Of a DNA stretch of 64,000 nucleotides, positions 8,626 to 18,198 are shown piece after piece. Origin of the DNA: Prosthecobacter debontii (GTDB taxonomy: Bacteria; Verrucomicrobiota; Verrucomicrobiia; Verrucomicrobiales; Verrucomicrobiaceae); NCBI RefSeq assembly GCF_900167535.1, contig NZ_FUYE01000013.1, positions 1-64,000 of the forward strand. Reading direction: 5' to 3'. The translations under genes were made by a program, and so were the position numbers. The notes under the pieces were generated by a model. That model ran no database searches, was not told the origin of the DNA, and was given only the letters and a program-made list of their open reading frames with translations. Within the stretch, counting starts at the first letter, position 1; the number at the start of each line of letters is the position of its first letter.

Positions 8626-11327
8626 GCAGATGGTTTGTCCTTGGCGAGAATGGATGCGCGGATGTCTGCGGCACGGAACAAGGCCTCAAAGTAAGCTAGG
8701 CGAAATGGTCCGTAGCGTTCCAGAAGGCGGAGGACGCCACGCGTATAACTTTCATTGCCGTTTACATCCCGACGACCCATCTTGCGGCAATCAGTGAGGA
8801 GAGTGAAGGGGCCAAGCGTTTCAGAGCCGATTTCGACGGATTCGAGTACATCAGCATCTTTGATGCCTCGCACAGTCTCGGCATCTTTGGGTTCGGTGCG
8901 GTTCTTGGGCAACTCGTCGCGCAGAACTTTTCGCACATGGCCGTGGTGGGCCATGATGAGGTATTCTGCGAGGAGGCTGAGGATGTCTGCATCGCGTGAT
9001 GGACCGAGACGTTTTTGTTCCGCTTGCCGGAAGGCCAGAGCCGAGGCGACCTCATGGGCCATGCCGGGCTTAAAGCTACGGCGGAGGCGGTTGATCTCAC
9101 GTTTGAGTTCGCGACCAGTGAACTTGGGTTTTCCATCTGGGTAAACGAGATCGGGGCTATTAGACAAAGAGAACTTGGCTAGCGGGTGTGGTTTACCGGT
9201 GGTGTCGATTTTGGCGTCAGTCAGCGCTTCGAGGGCCGCGGTCTTCCATGCCGGGTGGTTCTTGCCGACATCGTGCCAACGGATGCCGCGTTCGCAGGCT
9301 TGACGTTCTTCGGACGAAAGAAAGTCTTCAGGTAGTTTACGAAGGATGGCTTCAAAGGCGGCTTGCACCTCCAGGGTGTGTTCTGCGATGCTTTGCCAGC
9401 CGTTTTCGAGGCTTGAGAGCATGTCTTCATCAGACAAGCTCGCGCGCGGCTCATAAAGGTCGCTGATAGGCTTGTCTTTATTGAAGACGCCTGTCCAACC
9501 ATCCTCCACAGAGTATCCACCTGCTTTGCACGGAAGAAGGATTGTCATGCCTGGATATACATCACTGTCCCGCACACTGATCCAGCCCGACTCTTTTCCA
9601 CGCCAAACCCAGCCTTGATTGAGGATGGCACGGGCCTCTTTAATCTTGCTGATGGAGACAGAACAGAGTTCCTGGCGCTGAAAGTCGGGGCGATAGTTGG
9701 AATCTGGCTCTGAACCATCCCATTCTTCATCGCTGCCGAGACGATTGCGCCAGAGAACCTGAAAATCCGTGTCTGCATCCGTGCCACGAACGAAAGGCGA
9801 CACATCGGTAAACCCAAGGGAAAGGTTGGAGTCTGTATCGAAAAAATCGAGCAGTTCGTGACGCTGTAGCGAGTAGGGGCAGCGCTCAATGGAGGCCTGA
9901 ACTTGCGATTGGATTTTTTCGATGTTTCGAGGAGAGGCGTCGGCTTTGAGGAGTTTTAGGGCATCGAAGGCGTCCAGAGCCTTTTCCCAAGAATACGGCA
10001 GATAAGCTGTGGTGGCTTTACCAATTGCCTCCGCAGACTCCTTTGCATTTCTCTTTGTTCCATCTCTAGGGTTAGGCGCGTCAATGCCGACCACAGTTGC
10101 TTGAGGAGTAAAGCCATGCTTTGCCGTATTGCCAAAACCGAACTCCCCGCCTCGGTTTAATCTGCCGAGCCGCTGCACTATGGAGGCCAATGGTGCGATC
10201 TCTGTCCACAGCAAGTCACTGGAGAGGTCAACACCCGCTTCAATGACTTGTGTGGCCACCACGATCTGCCCCGCTGGGCATTGAGCAAGGTGCTCTGCGT
10301 TCAGGCGTAGCACTTGTTCGCGCCGCTCATTCGGACGGAAGCGGGAGTGCATGAGCAATAAATCTTCTTTGTGGGACTCGCCGAGCACTGATTTGATGGC
10401 TGTGTAAACTTTGCTAGCACGATCCACCGTGTTGCAGATGATGAGGCTGCGCCTTGGAATAGCTGATGGGGCCTGTTGTAGCGTTTCCACCATTTCGCGG
10501 TGCTTCTGCAGAATGGTTTGAATGAGCTGTGCGTCAGGCTTTTCGCCCTTGCTGCCAAAGTTTTTGGATGGCTCAAGTTTGATGCTTTTAGTTGCCCCCA
10601 ATCGCTCCGCAACTGGGCCGCTTGTGGCGTCCTTTTCCTCTTTGAGGTCAAAGAAGAAATCCTCTTCTCGGGCTATACCCCGCCATTCGCGAGTTTGTAA
10701 GTGTTCAGCGTTACCTGTGGCCGAGGCATACCAAGTGATAGATTGCCCGCCAGGGAACGATCCAAAAAAACCATCATCATTTTTTCGAAAAGCCTCAAGC
10801 TGACATGCTGTGCTGAGTCCCGGCCCCATCAACTGCGTCTCATCCAGCACCCAAAGGCAGTCATTGTTCAGCAGCCCAAAGTGCATGGGCCAGCGGTAGC
10901 GGCTCATGCCGTAGCCACGATTCAAAGCGCGGCTGAGCAGCATGTCTTGAGTGCCGATGAGGATGGCGTCTTTCTCGGGGTAGAGGTCCCAATCTTCGGT
11001 GTCTTCACCCCCCATGAGAATGTGCAAACCGACTTGACCCGTTAGGCCAAGGTTCGTCAGCCACTTTTGGGCTTCATCGCGGGTTTGCTCCACCAGCGTG
11101 CGCATGGGCAGGCAATAGACGAGGCGGCGGGGCCAGCTTGGGTTTTTGTTGTGAACGCGATTCCAAAGCCAAGCCAATATGACGGCGGCGGTTTTGCCTA
11201 AACCCGTGGGGACGGAGATCAGGCGGGATTCGCAGGGCAGGGAAGCGAGGCACTCTTGGTAATCGTAGCGCTGACGATCAACGCCGCTCGCTCTGGAGAA
11301 AAAGGTGGAGAAGGTTTCTGGCATCAT
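8622..11327 (-). CDS. cas3: Cas3 helicase-nuclease, helicase first and HD domain last
   Basis: Cas3 unwinds and degrades target DNA after Cascade binding. The helicase half shows Walker A PTGLGKT, a DEAD-type box DETQ and motif III SATG, spread over about residues 40-205. The HD nuclease motif WHDVGKNHPAWK lies near residue 685, followed by a second histidine pair at MAHHGH. The helicase-HD order is the reverse of most Cas3 proteins and is characteristic of type I-G. ATG at 11327 has a GAGGG Shine-Dalgarno about 8 nt upstream and is preferred over TTG at 11351. It is the first gene of the cas operon. Confidence 0.93.
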   Translation of the reverse strand: MMPETFSTFFSRASGVDRQRYDYQECLASLPCESRLISVPTGLGKTAAVILAWLWNRVHNKNPSWPRRLVYCLPMRTLVEQTRDEAQKWLTNLGLTGQVGLHILMGGEDTEDWDLYPEKDAILIGTQDMLLSRALNRGYGMSRYRWPMHFGLLNNDCLWVLDETQLMGPGLSTACQLEAFRKNDDGFFGSFPGGQSITWYASATGNAEHLQTREWRGIAREEDFFFDLKEEKDATSGPVAERLGATKSIKLEPSKNFGSKGEKPDAQLIQTILQKHREMVETLQQAPSAIPRRSLIICNTVDRASKVYTAIKSVLGESHKEDLLLMHSRFRPNERREQVLRLNAEHLAQCPAGQIVVATQVIEAGVDLSSDLLWTEIAPLASIVQRLGRLNRGGEFGFGNTAKHGFTPQATVVGIDAPNPRDGTKRNAKESAEAIGKATTAYLPYSWEKALDAFDALKLLKADASPRNIEKIQSQVQASIERCPYSLQRHELLDFFDTDSNLSLGFTDVSPFVRGTDADTDFQVLWRNRLGSDEEWDGSEPDSNYRPDFQRQELCSVSISKIKEARAILNQGWVWRGKESGWISVRDSDVYPGMTILLPCKAGGYSVEDGWTGVFNKDKPISDLYEPRASLSDEDMLSSLENGWQSIAEHTLEVQAAFEAILRKLPEDFLSSEERQACERGIRWHDVGKNHPAWKTAALEALTDAKIDTTGKPHPLAKFSLSNSPDLVYPDGKPKFTGRELKREINRLRRSFKPGMAHEVASALAFRQAEQKRLGPSRDADILSLLAEYLIMAHHGHVRKVLRDELPKNRTEPKDAETVRGIKDADVLESVEIGSETLGPFTLLTDCRKMGRRDVNGNESYTRGVLRLLERYGPFRLAYFEALFRAADIRASILAKDKPSA

Positions 11328-11374
11328 CCGGTGTCCCTCTTGAAATGGCAATTTGCAGTGTTTGCTTGCAAAGT

Positions 11375-11396
11375 GTTCAAAAGAACGTTCTTGAAC
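11375..11396. promoter_or_regulatory. Palindromic GTTC/GAAC cluster upstream of cas3
   Basis: About 50 bp before cas3, the sequence contains the perfect palindrome AAGAACGTTCTT (11381-11392) flanked by GTTCAA and TTGAAC. It has the appearance of an operator for a dimeric repressor controlling the cas operon. No regulator gene lies beside it. The -35/-10 elements of the promoter are not clear to me. Confidence 0.4.
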
Positions 11397-11959
11397 TCAA
11401 GTATTTTTTCACATCCTTTTCCATAAGGTTTTTCATTCTTGATAGGAAAAGCACGGGGATTGCCTGAGAAGATTGGGGCTTAGCTGTTTTTTGAGGCGTT
11501 TGGGGGCCCGTGGGGTAGGGTCTTGTTCATCTGCGAGGAATTTGATTTCTCGGGTCGAAGATGAGGGGGAAATCGAAAAATGAGCGGATGTGATCTGTCT
11601 TAGGAGGGGGATGGGGGGAGATCGGGGCGCTCTGCTGGCACCTTCACCAGGGGGGCTGGTGAGCGGGGGATAGGGGTGTTTGTGCGCTTCGAGCGGGTTT
11701 CTCAAAGAGCTCACGCTCAAGCAGTTAAGCAGGTCTGTGAGCCAAGAAGACGGAAAATGAAAAACATCACAGAACTCAACAAGACGATACCAAAGAGCGG
11801 GTGGAGTGAAGTGTCGGTGATGGGGGGCGTCTGGAGATGGCTAAACTTGGAGGGGCTTTTGAAACCCCCTTGCATAATGATGCTAGAGATGGTTTCTCTT
11901 GGCTTCAGAAGATCCGTTTTGTAAGAAGGGGGAAGAGTTTAGGCCATTCCTTTCAAAAA
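11397..11959. other. Intergenic region between cas operon and tRNA
   Basis: About 560 bp separates the cas3 upstream site from the tRNA gene. Small open frames here lack start signals and protein-like composition. The stretch contains G-rich runs (near 11605-11620 and 11650-11670) but no repeat or RNA structure that I can support. Confidence 0.5.
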
Positions 11960-12035
<76 letters not shown>

Positions 12036-12105
12036 AACAAAAGGAGGGCTTCTAAGGAAAGCGGATGCTGGAAAGGCGAGGATTATGCGTCATAATCTCC
12101 GCTGA

Positions 12106-13707
12106 ATGGTCAATGGTGTCGTTAGTCTGCGCTGCCCGGCATGTAGCCGCCCCTTCATCTCGCTGCCGCAGCGGGCTGAGGCGCTGGTGACGTGCCCGCA
12201 TTGTGCGCGGAGCGCTCCGATGGTGACGTATGCGCCTGCTGCAGGCCCTCCGGGGCGGTCTGCGGCCAGTGTGCCCATTCAAAAACGAGTCATTCCCGCG
12301 AAGCCGACATTTCCTGCGCCGTCCGCAGGCCCTGGCATGGGAATTGCCGATCCGCCCAAGGCTTGGCCACCTGCGCCCGAGCAGCCGCCCCAATTTTCTC
12401 CGCAGACGCATCCTCTGTATCCACCGGCACCGGTGGCGCCCATCTGGCCTACAGCTCCGACCCTGCTTGTGCCGTCGTCTTTTGGTGTGGGAGCCTCGGA
12501 GACAGGGCCGATCTCTGCGCCTGCGGCTCACTGGATTCCTGGGGCGGTCGTTCCTGCTCCGGCGAGTCTGGCTCCGATGCCTGAGCATGCGCCTTGGCCG
12601 ACTCCGGTGGAGCAACCTCATCCTTTGGCGGCTCTGCGCCAGGGGGCGACTCAGGTGCCTGGAAGCCGTCCCGAAGCATTGGTCTCGCCCCCCGGCGGGC
12701 ACGATGGTAATCCGATGGCCTCCGAGCGTTTTGACTCTGAGGAATCGGGGTGGAGCCCGGCACGAGATGAGCGGAATGTGCCCTTGGGGTTATTTTTGCT
12801 GCTGGTAATGGCGGGCTTGGGTTGGCTGGCATGGCAGATGGCTCGTCCGGGAATGGTGGCCGAGTTTGCGGCACCTCGACCTCCGGCTTTGCAGGGAGCG
12901 GCTCTGCCTGCGGTGACACCTGACACACCCACCGCAGGAAAGTATGAGGTAGAACCCCCAACGGCTTTGAGTGCGCCGAATCCCCCTCAGCAATCGGAGG
13001 AGGCCAAAGCGGAGACGAGATCTACTGCTCCGGTGCTGGATCTTGTGGCGGCCAAGAGCGCTGCGGCGGAGCTTTTAGAAAAGCTTTTTCGTGCAGGAAC
13101 TCTCGATGAGCGTCTCAAGCGGGTGGCGGAGGGTGAGGATCACCGTGCGCAAATCGCCGAATTTTTTCAGGGGCGTTCGGTGACTTTGAAGTCTCTGGGG
13201 CCGGCGGCGGTGGTGCCACGTTCATTGCCTGGACAAGAGCTGGTGCCGCTGATGGATGTGAAAACGAACCTGAATGCTGAATCAGGGGCGCGGTTGCAAC
13301 TCGTGGCTCAGACGGACGGCTCTTTTCTATTGGGCTGGACGCTGTTTGAGGAAACGCATGAGAAGGGCTTCGAGAAATTTTTAGCCTCCAGGTCAGACGA
13401 ACCCGTGTGGCTGTCAGTACTGGTGAAAAGGACGCATGGGGTGGAATTGACTGAAGCGGTCCGACAGGAACACTTCTGTGTCGCTCTCGAAGGAAGTGAA
13501 GCGGACGCGAGCCGTTGCCTCGCGGTGGTGCCCCTCGAGACTCCGCTGGCGCGGTTCTTTGAGAGGGAGGTGGAATGGGGGGAGGTGTATGTCTCGCGCC
13601 TATTATTGCAACACAGGGAGGTTGTGGGGAAAAGGGAAGTCGTGATTCTGGATTGCGAAGGAGCGGTGACGGGAGCGATTTTTCCCAGCGGACCTGCACG
13701 CCCGTAA
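12106..13707 (+). CDS. Zinc-ribbon, proline-rich single-pass membrane protein of unknown function
   Basis: The 533-aa protein begins with a zinc ribbon (CPAC...CPHC, about residues 10-34). A Pro/Ala-rich low-complexity linker follows to about residue 220. One membrane helix (GLFLLLVMAGLGWLAWQM, about 226-245) comes next, then a second linker and a folded C-terminal domain from about 320. The layout suggests a cytoplasmic zinc finger and an extracytoplasmic domain. I do not recognise the C-terminal family. It lies between the tRNA and rpoN on the same strand, but the 130-bp gap to rpoN gives no strong sign of an operon. Confidence 0.75.
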   Translation: MVNGVVSLRCPACSRPFISLPQRAEALVTCPHCARSAPMVTYAPAAGPPGRSAASVPIQKRVIPAKPTFPAPSAGPGMGIADPPKAWPPAPEQPPQFSPQTHPLYPPAPVAPIWPTAPTLLVPSSFGVGASETGPISAPAAHWIPGAVVPAPASLAPMPEHAPWPTPVEQPHPLAALRQGATQVPGSRPEALVSPPGGHDGNPMASERFDSEESGWSPARDERNVPLGLFLLLVMAGLGWLAWQMARPGMVAEFAAPRPPALQGAALPAVTPDTPTAGKYEVEPPTALSAPNPPQQSEEAKAETRSTAPVLDLVAAKSAAAELLEKLFRAGTLDERLKRVAEGEDHRAQIAEFFQGRSVTLKSLGPAAVVPRSLPGQELVPLMDVKTNLNAESGARLQLVAQTDGSFLLGWTLFEETHEKGFEKFLASRSDEPVWLSVLVKRTHGVELTEAVRQEHFCVALEGSEADASRCLAVVPLETPLARFFEREVEWGEVYVSRLLLQHREVVGKREVVILDCEGAVTGAIFPSGPARP

Positions 13708-13837
13708 TCCTCCTGCTTTCTGCAAGATAGCGTGCCATTTTCTTTTTTTGTTCGGGTTTGGGTGAGAAAATGAGCGTTTGGCCTGATATCTGCTTGATAG
13801 TGTGGTGCGCCAATGAAAGGGGTGCCGCCAACCAACC

Positions 13838-15262
13838 ATGGCTGATCAAGGACTTTACCAAACTCAAACGCAGAAGCTCGCTATCGGGCCTCAGATGCAG
13901 CAGAGCCTGCAGATTCTTCAGGCTCCCACGCTTGAGCTTCGGCAGATCATCCAGCAAGAGATCGAGATTAACCCCGTCTTAGAGCTTGAGGCTCCCGAGG
14001 TCTCTCTGGAGGATGCCGTGCCGGATGATCCTGACGATCGCGATTCAGGGGATCGTGATGAGTTGGATGCGCTGTCTCAGATGGATGAGGAGTGGCGTGA
14101 GTATTGGGCGCAAAGCCGGATGCAGACGGCCAATCGCAGCGCCGATGATCAAGAACGTTGGCAGTTCCTGATGGACTCGATCGTGGCTCCTACGACCTTG
14201 CAGGAGCATCTGGTTTCACAACTGCGCACGGCTGAGATTGAAGATCCGCTTCTGGTCAAGAATGTGGAGTTCTTGATCGGCAGCCTCGATGACCGCGGTT
14301 TCTTAAATTCATCGGTCGAAGACATGAGCCTCATGCATGGTGTGCCGATTGACGATCTGCATGCGGCCAAGGCCGTGTTGATGTCGTTTGACCCTGTGGG
14401 GGTCGGCTCGGATGATTTGCGGGAGTGTCTCCTGGTTCAGCTCGAAAGATTGGGCAAAAAGCACAGCTTGGCACATCGCCTCGTGGATCAGTATCTGGAG
14501 GATCTGGCCAACAAACGCTATCCGATCTTGGCAAGGAAACTCGGGGTGCCGCTCGAGCAGGTCTCACGTGCAGCCGATTTCATCAGCACACTGGACCCGC
14601 GTCCGGCCTCAAGGTTTAATCCCAGCAGCAACAATTACGTCAGCCCTGACATCATCGTCGAGCGCCAGGGCAGCGAGTGGGTGCCGGTCATGAACAACGA
14701 TGACCTGCCGAGCCTGCGTCTGAGCAATGCTTACAAGGACCTTCTCGGGCAAGCGAGCAGCAGCGGTGAGGTGCGAAACTACATCCGCGATAAGATTCGC
14801 AGTGGTAAATTCCTGATTCGCTCCATCCATCAGCGTCAGCAGACGATCCATAAGATTGCGACACAGATTCTCGCCCATCAGCGTGAGTTTTTGGAGAAGG
14901 GGACAAGCTTTCTCCGCCCTCTCAACATGGCTCAAGTGGCCGATGAGGTCGGCGTGCATGAGACCACGGTCAGTCGTGCGATTTCAGGCAAATACATGGC
15001 GACGCCGCACGGTGTGTATGAGCTGAAGTTTTTCTTCAGCCATGGGGTGAAGACGGAGTCGGGTGAGGACCTTAGCAACACGAGTGTGAAAAATGCGATC
15101 GCTGATCTGATCAAGACCGAAGCTAAGGCGAAACCGCTGAGCGATGACAAGCTGGCCAAGCTGTTAGACAAGCAGGGGATCAAGGTGGCGCGCCGCACGG
15201 TGGCGAAATACCGTGAGGCGTTGGGCATCCTGCCCAGCCACCTGCGCAAGTCGTTCTCCTGA
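13838..15262 (+). CDS. rpoN: RNA polymerase sigma-54 factor
   Basis: This 474-aa protein is sigma-54, which recruits RNA polymerase to -24/-12 promoters and needs an AAA+ activator. The glutamine-rich activator-interaction region I (IGPQMQQSLQILQAPTLEL) is at residues 15-35, followed by the acidic region II. The core-binding domain and the HTH with HETTVSRA are also present. The diagnostic RpoN box ARRTVAKYRE lies near residue 455. Length and domain order are standard, and the final residues LPSHLRK match the family. Confidence 0.97.
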   Translation: MADQGLYQTQTQKLAIGPQMQQSLQILQAPTLELRQIIQQEIEINPVLELEAPEVSLEDAVPDDPDDRDSGDRDELDALSQMDEEWREYWAQSRMQTANRSADDQERWQFLMDSIVAPTTLQEHLVSQLRTAEIEDPLLVKNVEFLIGSLDDRGFLNSSVEDMSLMHGVPIDDLHAAKAVLMSFDPVGVGSDDLRECLLVQLERLGKKHSLAHRLVDQYLEDLANKRYPILARKLGVPLEQVSRAADFISTLDPRPASRFNPSSNNYVSPDIIVERQGSEWVPVMNNDDLPSLRLSNAYKDLLGQASSSGEVRNYIRDKIRSGKFLIRSIHQRQQTIHKIATQILAHQREFLEKGTSFLRPLNMAQVADEVGVHETTVSRAISGKYMATPHGVYELKFFFSHGVKTESGEDLSNTSVKNAIADLIKTEAKAKPLSDDKLAKLLDKQGIKVARRTVAKYREALGILPSHLRKSFS

Positions 15263-15283
15263 GGAGTCTTCGTGCGGTTTAGA

Positions 15284-16546
15284 CTACGGATAGAGGCCGC
15301 GTGTTTGCTTGGCCTCCCACACGCGTTTGATCCCCAGGCTAAGCGCGGCGAAGCGCATGGAGACGCCGCGTTTTTTATGGAGTTGGAAGGTCTGGCCAAA
15401 GGCCTGCTCCAGAATGCGGAAGAGTTTGTCCAGCACCTCTCCCTCACCCCAGAAGAAGCTCTGGAGATCCTGCACCCATTCGAAGTAAGAGACGATGACG
15501 CCCCCGCTGTTGCAGAGAATGTCGGGAATGATGAAGATGTCAGGGCGTTGGCTGAGGATGACATCCGCTTCAGGCGTGGTGGGGCCGTTGGCACCTTCAG
15601 CCAGAATTCGGCATTGGATCCTAGCGGCATTTTCACCTGTGATTTGGCGCTCCAAAGCTGCGGGGATGAGAATGTCGCAGGGCAGCAGCAGTAGCTCGGC
15701 ATTACTGACGGAAGTGGCCTCAGGGAACCCGACGACCGTTTTGTTTTTCGCCACATACTCATTGAGCGCCATCAGATCGAGCCCTTGTGGATTGTGAATG
15801 CCGCCGAAGGCATCGCTGACCGCAGTGATCTTGACGCCTTGCTTAGCCAGGGAGATGGCGGCAACAGAGCCCACATTTCCATAACCTTGAATCACGGCAG
15901 TCGCCCCGTCGGCAGGTATGCCGAGGGTGTCCATGGCGCGTGAGACGAGATAAGCGACACCTCGGCCGGTGGACTCGCGTCGGCCAAGGGAGCCGCCAAG
16001 TCCGACGGGCTTACCGGTGACTATACCAGGCACACAGTGACCCACCTGGAGCGAGTAGGTGTCCATGATCCAGGCCATGACTTGCTCATTGGTGCCCATA
16101 TCCGGCGCAGGCACATCCAGTTGAGGGCCGATGAAGGGGATCAACTCCTGTGTATAACGGCGGGTGAGCCTTTCCAGCTCGCCTACGGAGAGTTTGCCTG
16201 GATCACAGCACACGCCGCCTTTAGCTCCACCATAGGGCAAACCGGTGAGGGCACATTTCCAACTCATCCACATGGAGAGGGCCGCGACTTCACCCAGGGT
16301 GACATCAGGATGAAAACGTATGCCGCCTTTGGTTGGGCCAAGCGTGAGGTGATGCTGCACGCGATAGCCCGTGAAAACTTGAGTGCTGCCATCGTCCATG
16401 CGGACGGGGATGGAAACGGTGAGGGCGCGTCGTGGGAGTTTGAGGCGATCTCGTAGATTGTCAGGGATGTCTAGAAAGTCAGCAACCAGATCAAATTGCT
16501 GGCAGGCCATGTGGAAAACGGGCGAATCGTAAACTGAGGGTATCAT
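15284..16546 (-). CDS. Glu/Leu/Phe/Val dehydrogenase family, probably glutamate dehydrogenase
   Basis: This 420-aa enzyme of the GDH superfamily oxidatively deaminates an amino acid, most likely glutamate, using NAD(P). The substrate domain has GPTKGGIRFHPDV and the catalytic-lysine motif GGAKGGV. The cofactor domain has the Rossmann motif GYGNVGS. About 420 aa matches the short hexameric GDH class. The substrate cannot be fixed from motifs alone. It is convergent with rpoN, 21 bp apart. Confidence 0.93.
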   Translation of the reverse strand: MIPSVYDSPVFHMACQQFDLVADFLDIPDNLRDRLKLPRRALTVSIPVRMDDGSTQVFTGYRVQHHLTLGPTKGGIRFHPDVTLGEVAALSMWMSWKCALTGLPYGGAKGGVCCDPGKLSVGELERLTRRYTQELIPFIGPQLDVPAPDMGTNEQVMAWIMDTYSLQVGHCVPGIVTGKPVGLGGSLGRRESTGRGVAYLVSRAMDTLGIPADGATAVIQGYGNVGSVAAISLAKQGVKITAVSDAFGGIHNPQGLDLMALNEYVAKNKTVVGFPEATSVSNAELLLLPCDILIPAALERQITGENAARIQCRILAEGANGPTTPEADVILSQRPDIFIIPDILCNSGGVIVSYFEWVQDLQSFFWGEGEVLDKLFRILEQAFGQTFQLHKKRGVSMRFAALSLGIKRVWEAKQTRGLYP

Positions 16547-16652
16547 GACGTTATCATTTAACTAACGACTGTGCCCGTTGCCAAGGTCATTGATGGATGG
16601 CTTCGAGTGACTGGCAGTATGCAAAAAGTGAAAGAGCTCGATTAAAGGACAA

Positions 16653-16686
16653 AAAAAATGCGGGACTTTTCAGGCCCGCATTTTTT
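16653..16686 (-). terminator. Intrinsic terminator (bidirectional in form)
   Basis: AAAAAATGCGGG and CCCGCATTTTTT form a perfect 12-bp stem around a 10-nt loop, with T-runs reading out on both strands. It lies 26 bp past the stop of the minus-strand gene that follows, so it most likely ends that transcript before the GDH gene. Confidence 0.9.
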
Positions 16687-16711
16687 AAATACCTAGGATC
16701 AATAGGAATGA

Positions 16712-18022
16712 CTATTCCGGCATGGATTGAGGAGAAGGCTCCGTCGTATCCGGCGGGTCATCATCGTTGTTATTTCCGCCCGGCCCAGCGAGACCCGCTC
16801 CGCTAGCACTCGGGGCACCGATCGTGACTCCATTGATGGTGGCGCCTTCGCCCTCGGCATTGTCGCCATTCACTTCGACGGTGGTACCGTTAGCACCTGG
16901 GCCAGCGCCTTCACCAGTGACGGTGACATTGCCGTTGGCATCCACGGAGATGACGAGGTTGGTTTGGCCATCGGACTCGACGGTGTAAACGGTGTTGCCG
17001 TTAGCATCCTTGGTGCTGGTCACGGTGACGCCACCGCCGCTGAAGGTGACCGATGCAGCACCTGTGATGGAAACGGAGTAGGCACTGAAACCTGGAGGGT
17101 TGAAGTCTGGCTCCCAGCGCAGAGCGATGTAACGGGACTTCACTGCTTTGCTAGGCTTGGCTTTCAGGAAACCAGAACCGGAGGAGTCTTCAGCACGTGC
17201 AACAGGCTCGCTGCTATCGAACACGGTGGGGTCGAAAGCAAGGCGTCCGCGCCAGTCTTCCTTCTCAGGCAGTGAGTCGAAAGCATACACGCTAAAACGC
17301 ACCGGACGAGGGGAGTGAACGGAACCAAACTCATTCAGCGTGCGGACCTGACCCAGGTCATAAACGGCTGTGCGGTATTTCTCGTCGGACTCAGGGAATT
17401 CGAGCAGGTTGTTCTTCACGGCCTCGTTATTGGAGCCGAAAAGTTCGGGGCTGATGTAAAGCAAACGACCGCCACCGATGCCTGCAGCAAAGTTGACGGG
17501 AGCACCGGTGCCGTCCGAGTTTTGACTGACGGTGTAATTGGCGTCCGTGGTCGAACCGATGGCCTGGAAGCTGCGGATGACACCGCCGCGAACCAAGTCG
17601 AACTGCATGCGGAGATAACGGCCTTGAGCAGCACCGCCACTGAGCTTGATCATACGATCAGAGGCCGAAAACACAGCGTTATCGACAGGACTCCAGGCAT
17701 TGCCATCGGTGCTGGTGGAGAGGGCTACTTTACCTTCGATGCCATCGCTGACGAAAGAGACGTCTTTGACCACGGACTGCTTGGCGAACTTCAAGACGGC
17801 TTCGCTCTTGCCCGCAGGAAGGTTCACAGGCTTGACGGGGTCACTCAGCAACAGGGCGTTGGCTGGATTCAGGCCTTTGGAATCATAGACGGTCGTTCCA
17901 GAAAGAAGGCCTGCCATGCTGACGGGCTTTTCATCCACAGAGGGCAGCCGGCTCCATTTGGCATGGCTCTGCAACGTCAAGGAAGCTAGTGCAACCAGAG
18001 TGAATAAGTGAGTTTGTCTCAT
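16712..18022 (-). CDS. Secreted protein with discoidin-like region and Gly/Asn-rich tail
   Basis: ATG 18022 opens an N-terminal signal peptide (MRQTHLFTLVALASLTLQSHA), so the product is exported. Residues about 30-160 resemble a discoidin/F5-8C-like beta-sandwich (...GRYLRMQFDL...). The tail from about residue 340 is Gly/Thr/Asn/Val-rich, with repeated GNxTVTVxGxG patterns reminiscent of cell-surface low-complexity stalks. The family is unknown to me. A strong terminator sits just downstream. Confidence 0.7.
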   Translation of the reverse strand: MRQTHLFTLVALASLTLQSHAKWSRLPSVDEKPVSMAGLLSGTTVYDSKGLNPANALLLSDPVKPVNLPAGKSEAVLKFAKQSVVKDVSFVSDGIEGKVALSTSTDGNAWSPVDNAVFSASDRMIKLSGGAAQGRYLRMQFDLVRGGVIRSFQAIGSTTDANYTVSQNSDGTGAPVNFAAGIGGGRLLYISPELFGSNNEAVKNNLLEFPESDEKYRTAVYDLGQVRTLNEFGSVHSPRPVRFSVYAFDSLPEKEDWRGRLAFDPTVFDSSEPVARAEDSSGSGFLKAKPSKAVKSRYIALRWEPDFNPPGFSAYSVSITGAASVTFSGGGVTVTSTKDANGNTVYTVESDGQTNLVISVDANGNVTVTGEGAGPGANGTTVEVNGDNAEGEGATINGVTIGAPSASGAGLAGPGGNNNDDDPPDTTEPSPQSMPE

Positions 18023-18198
18023 GATAAGCAACGCTAAAGGTGGGGGGGTCAATAAAGCTTAACGCATTTATCGGACCAGAATATCAAACGATTTGAACCA
18101 CAGTGGCGGAAGGGTGTAAACACTTTTTTCGTAAACAGATCGATTCAAGGGTCCAAGAATTGGATTGTCATCCTTGAATTTTAGTGTTTATTAAAAAT

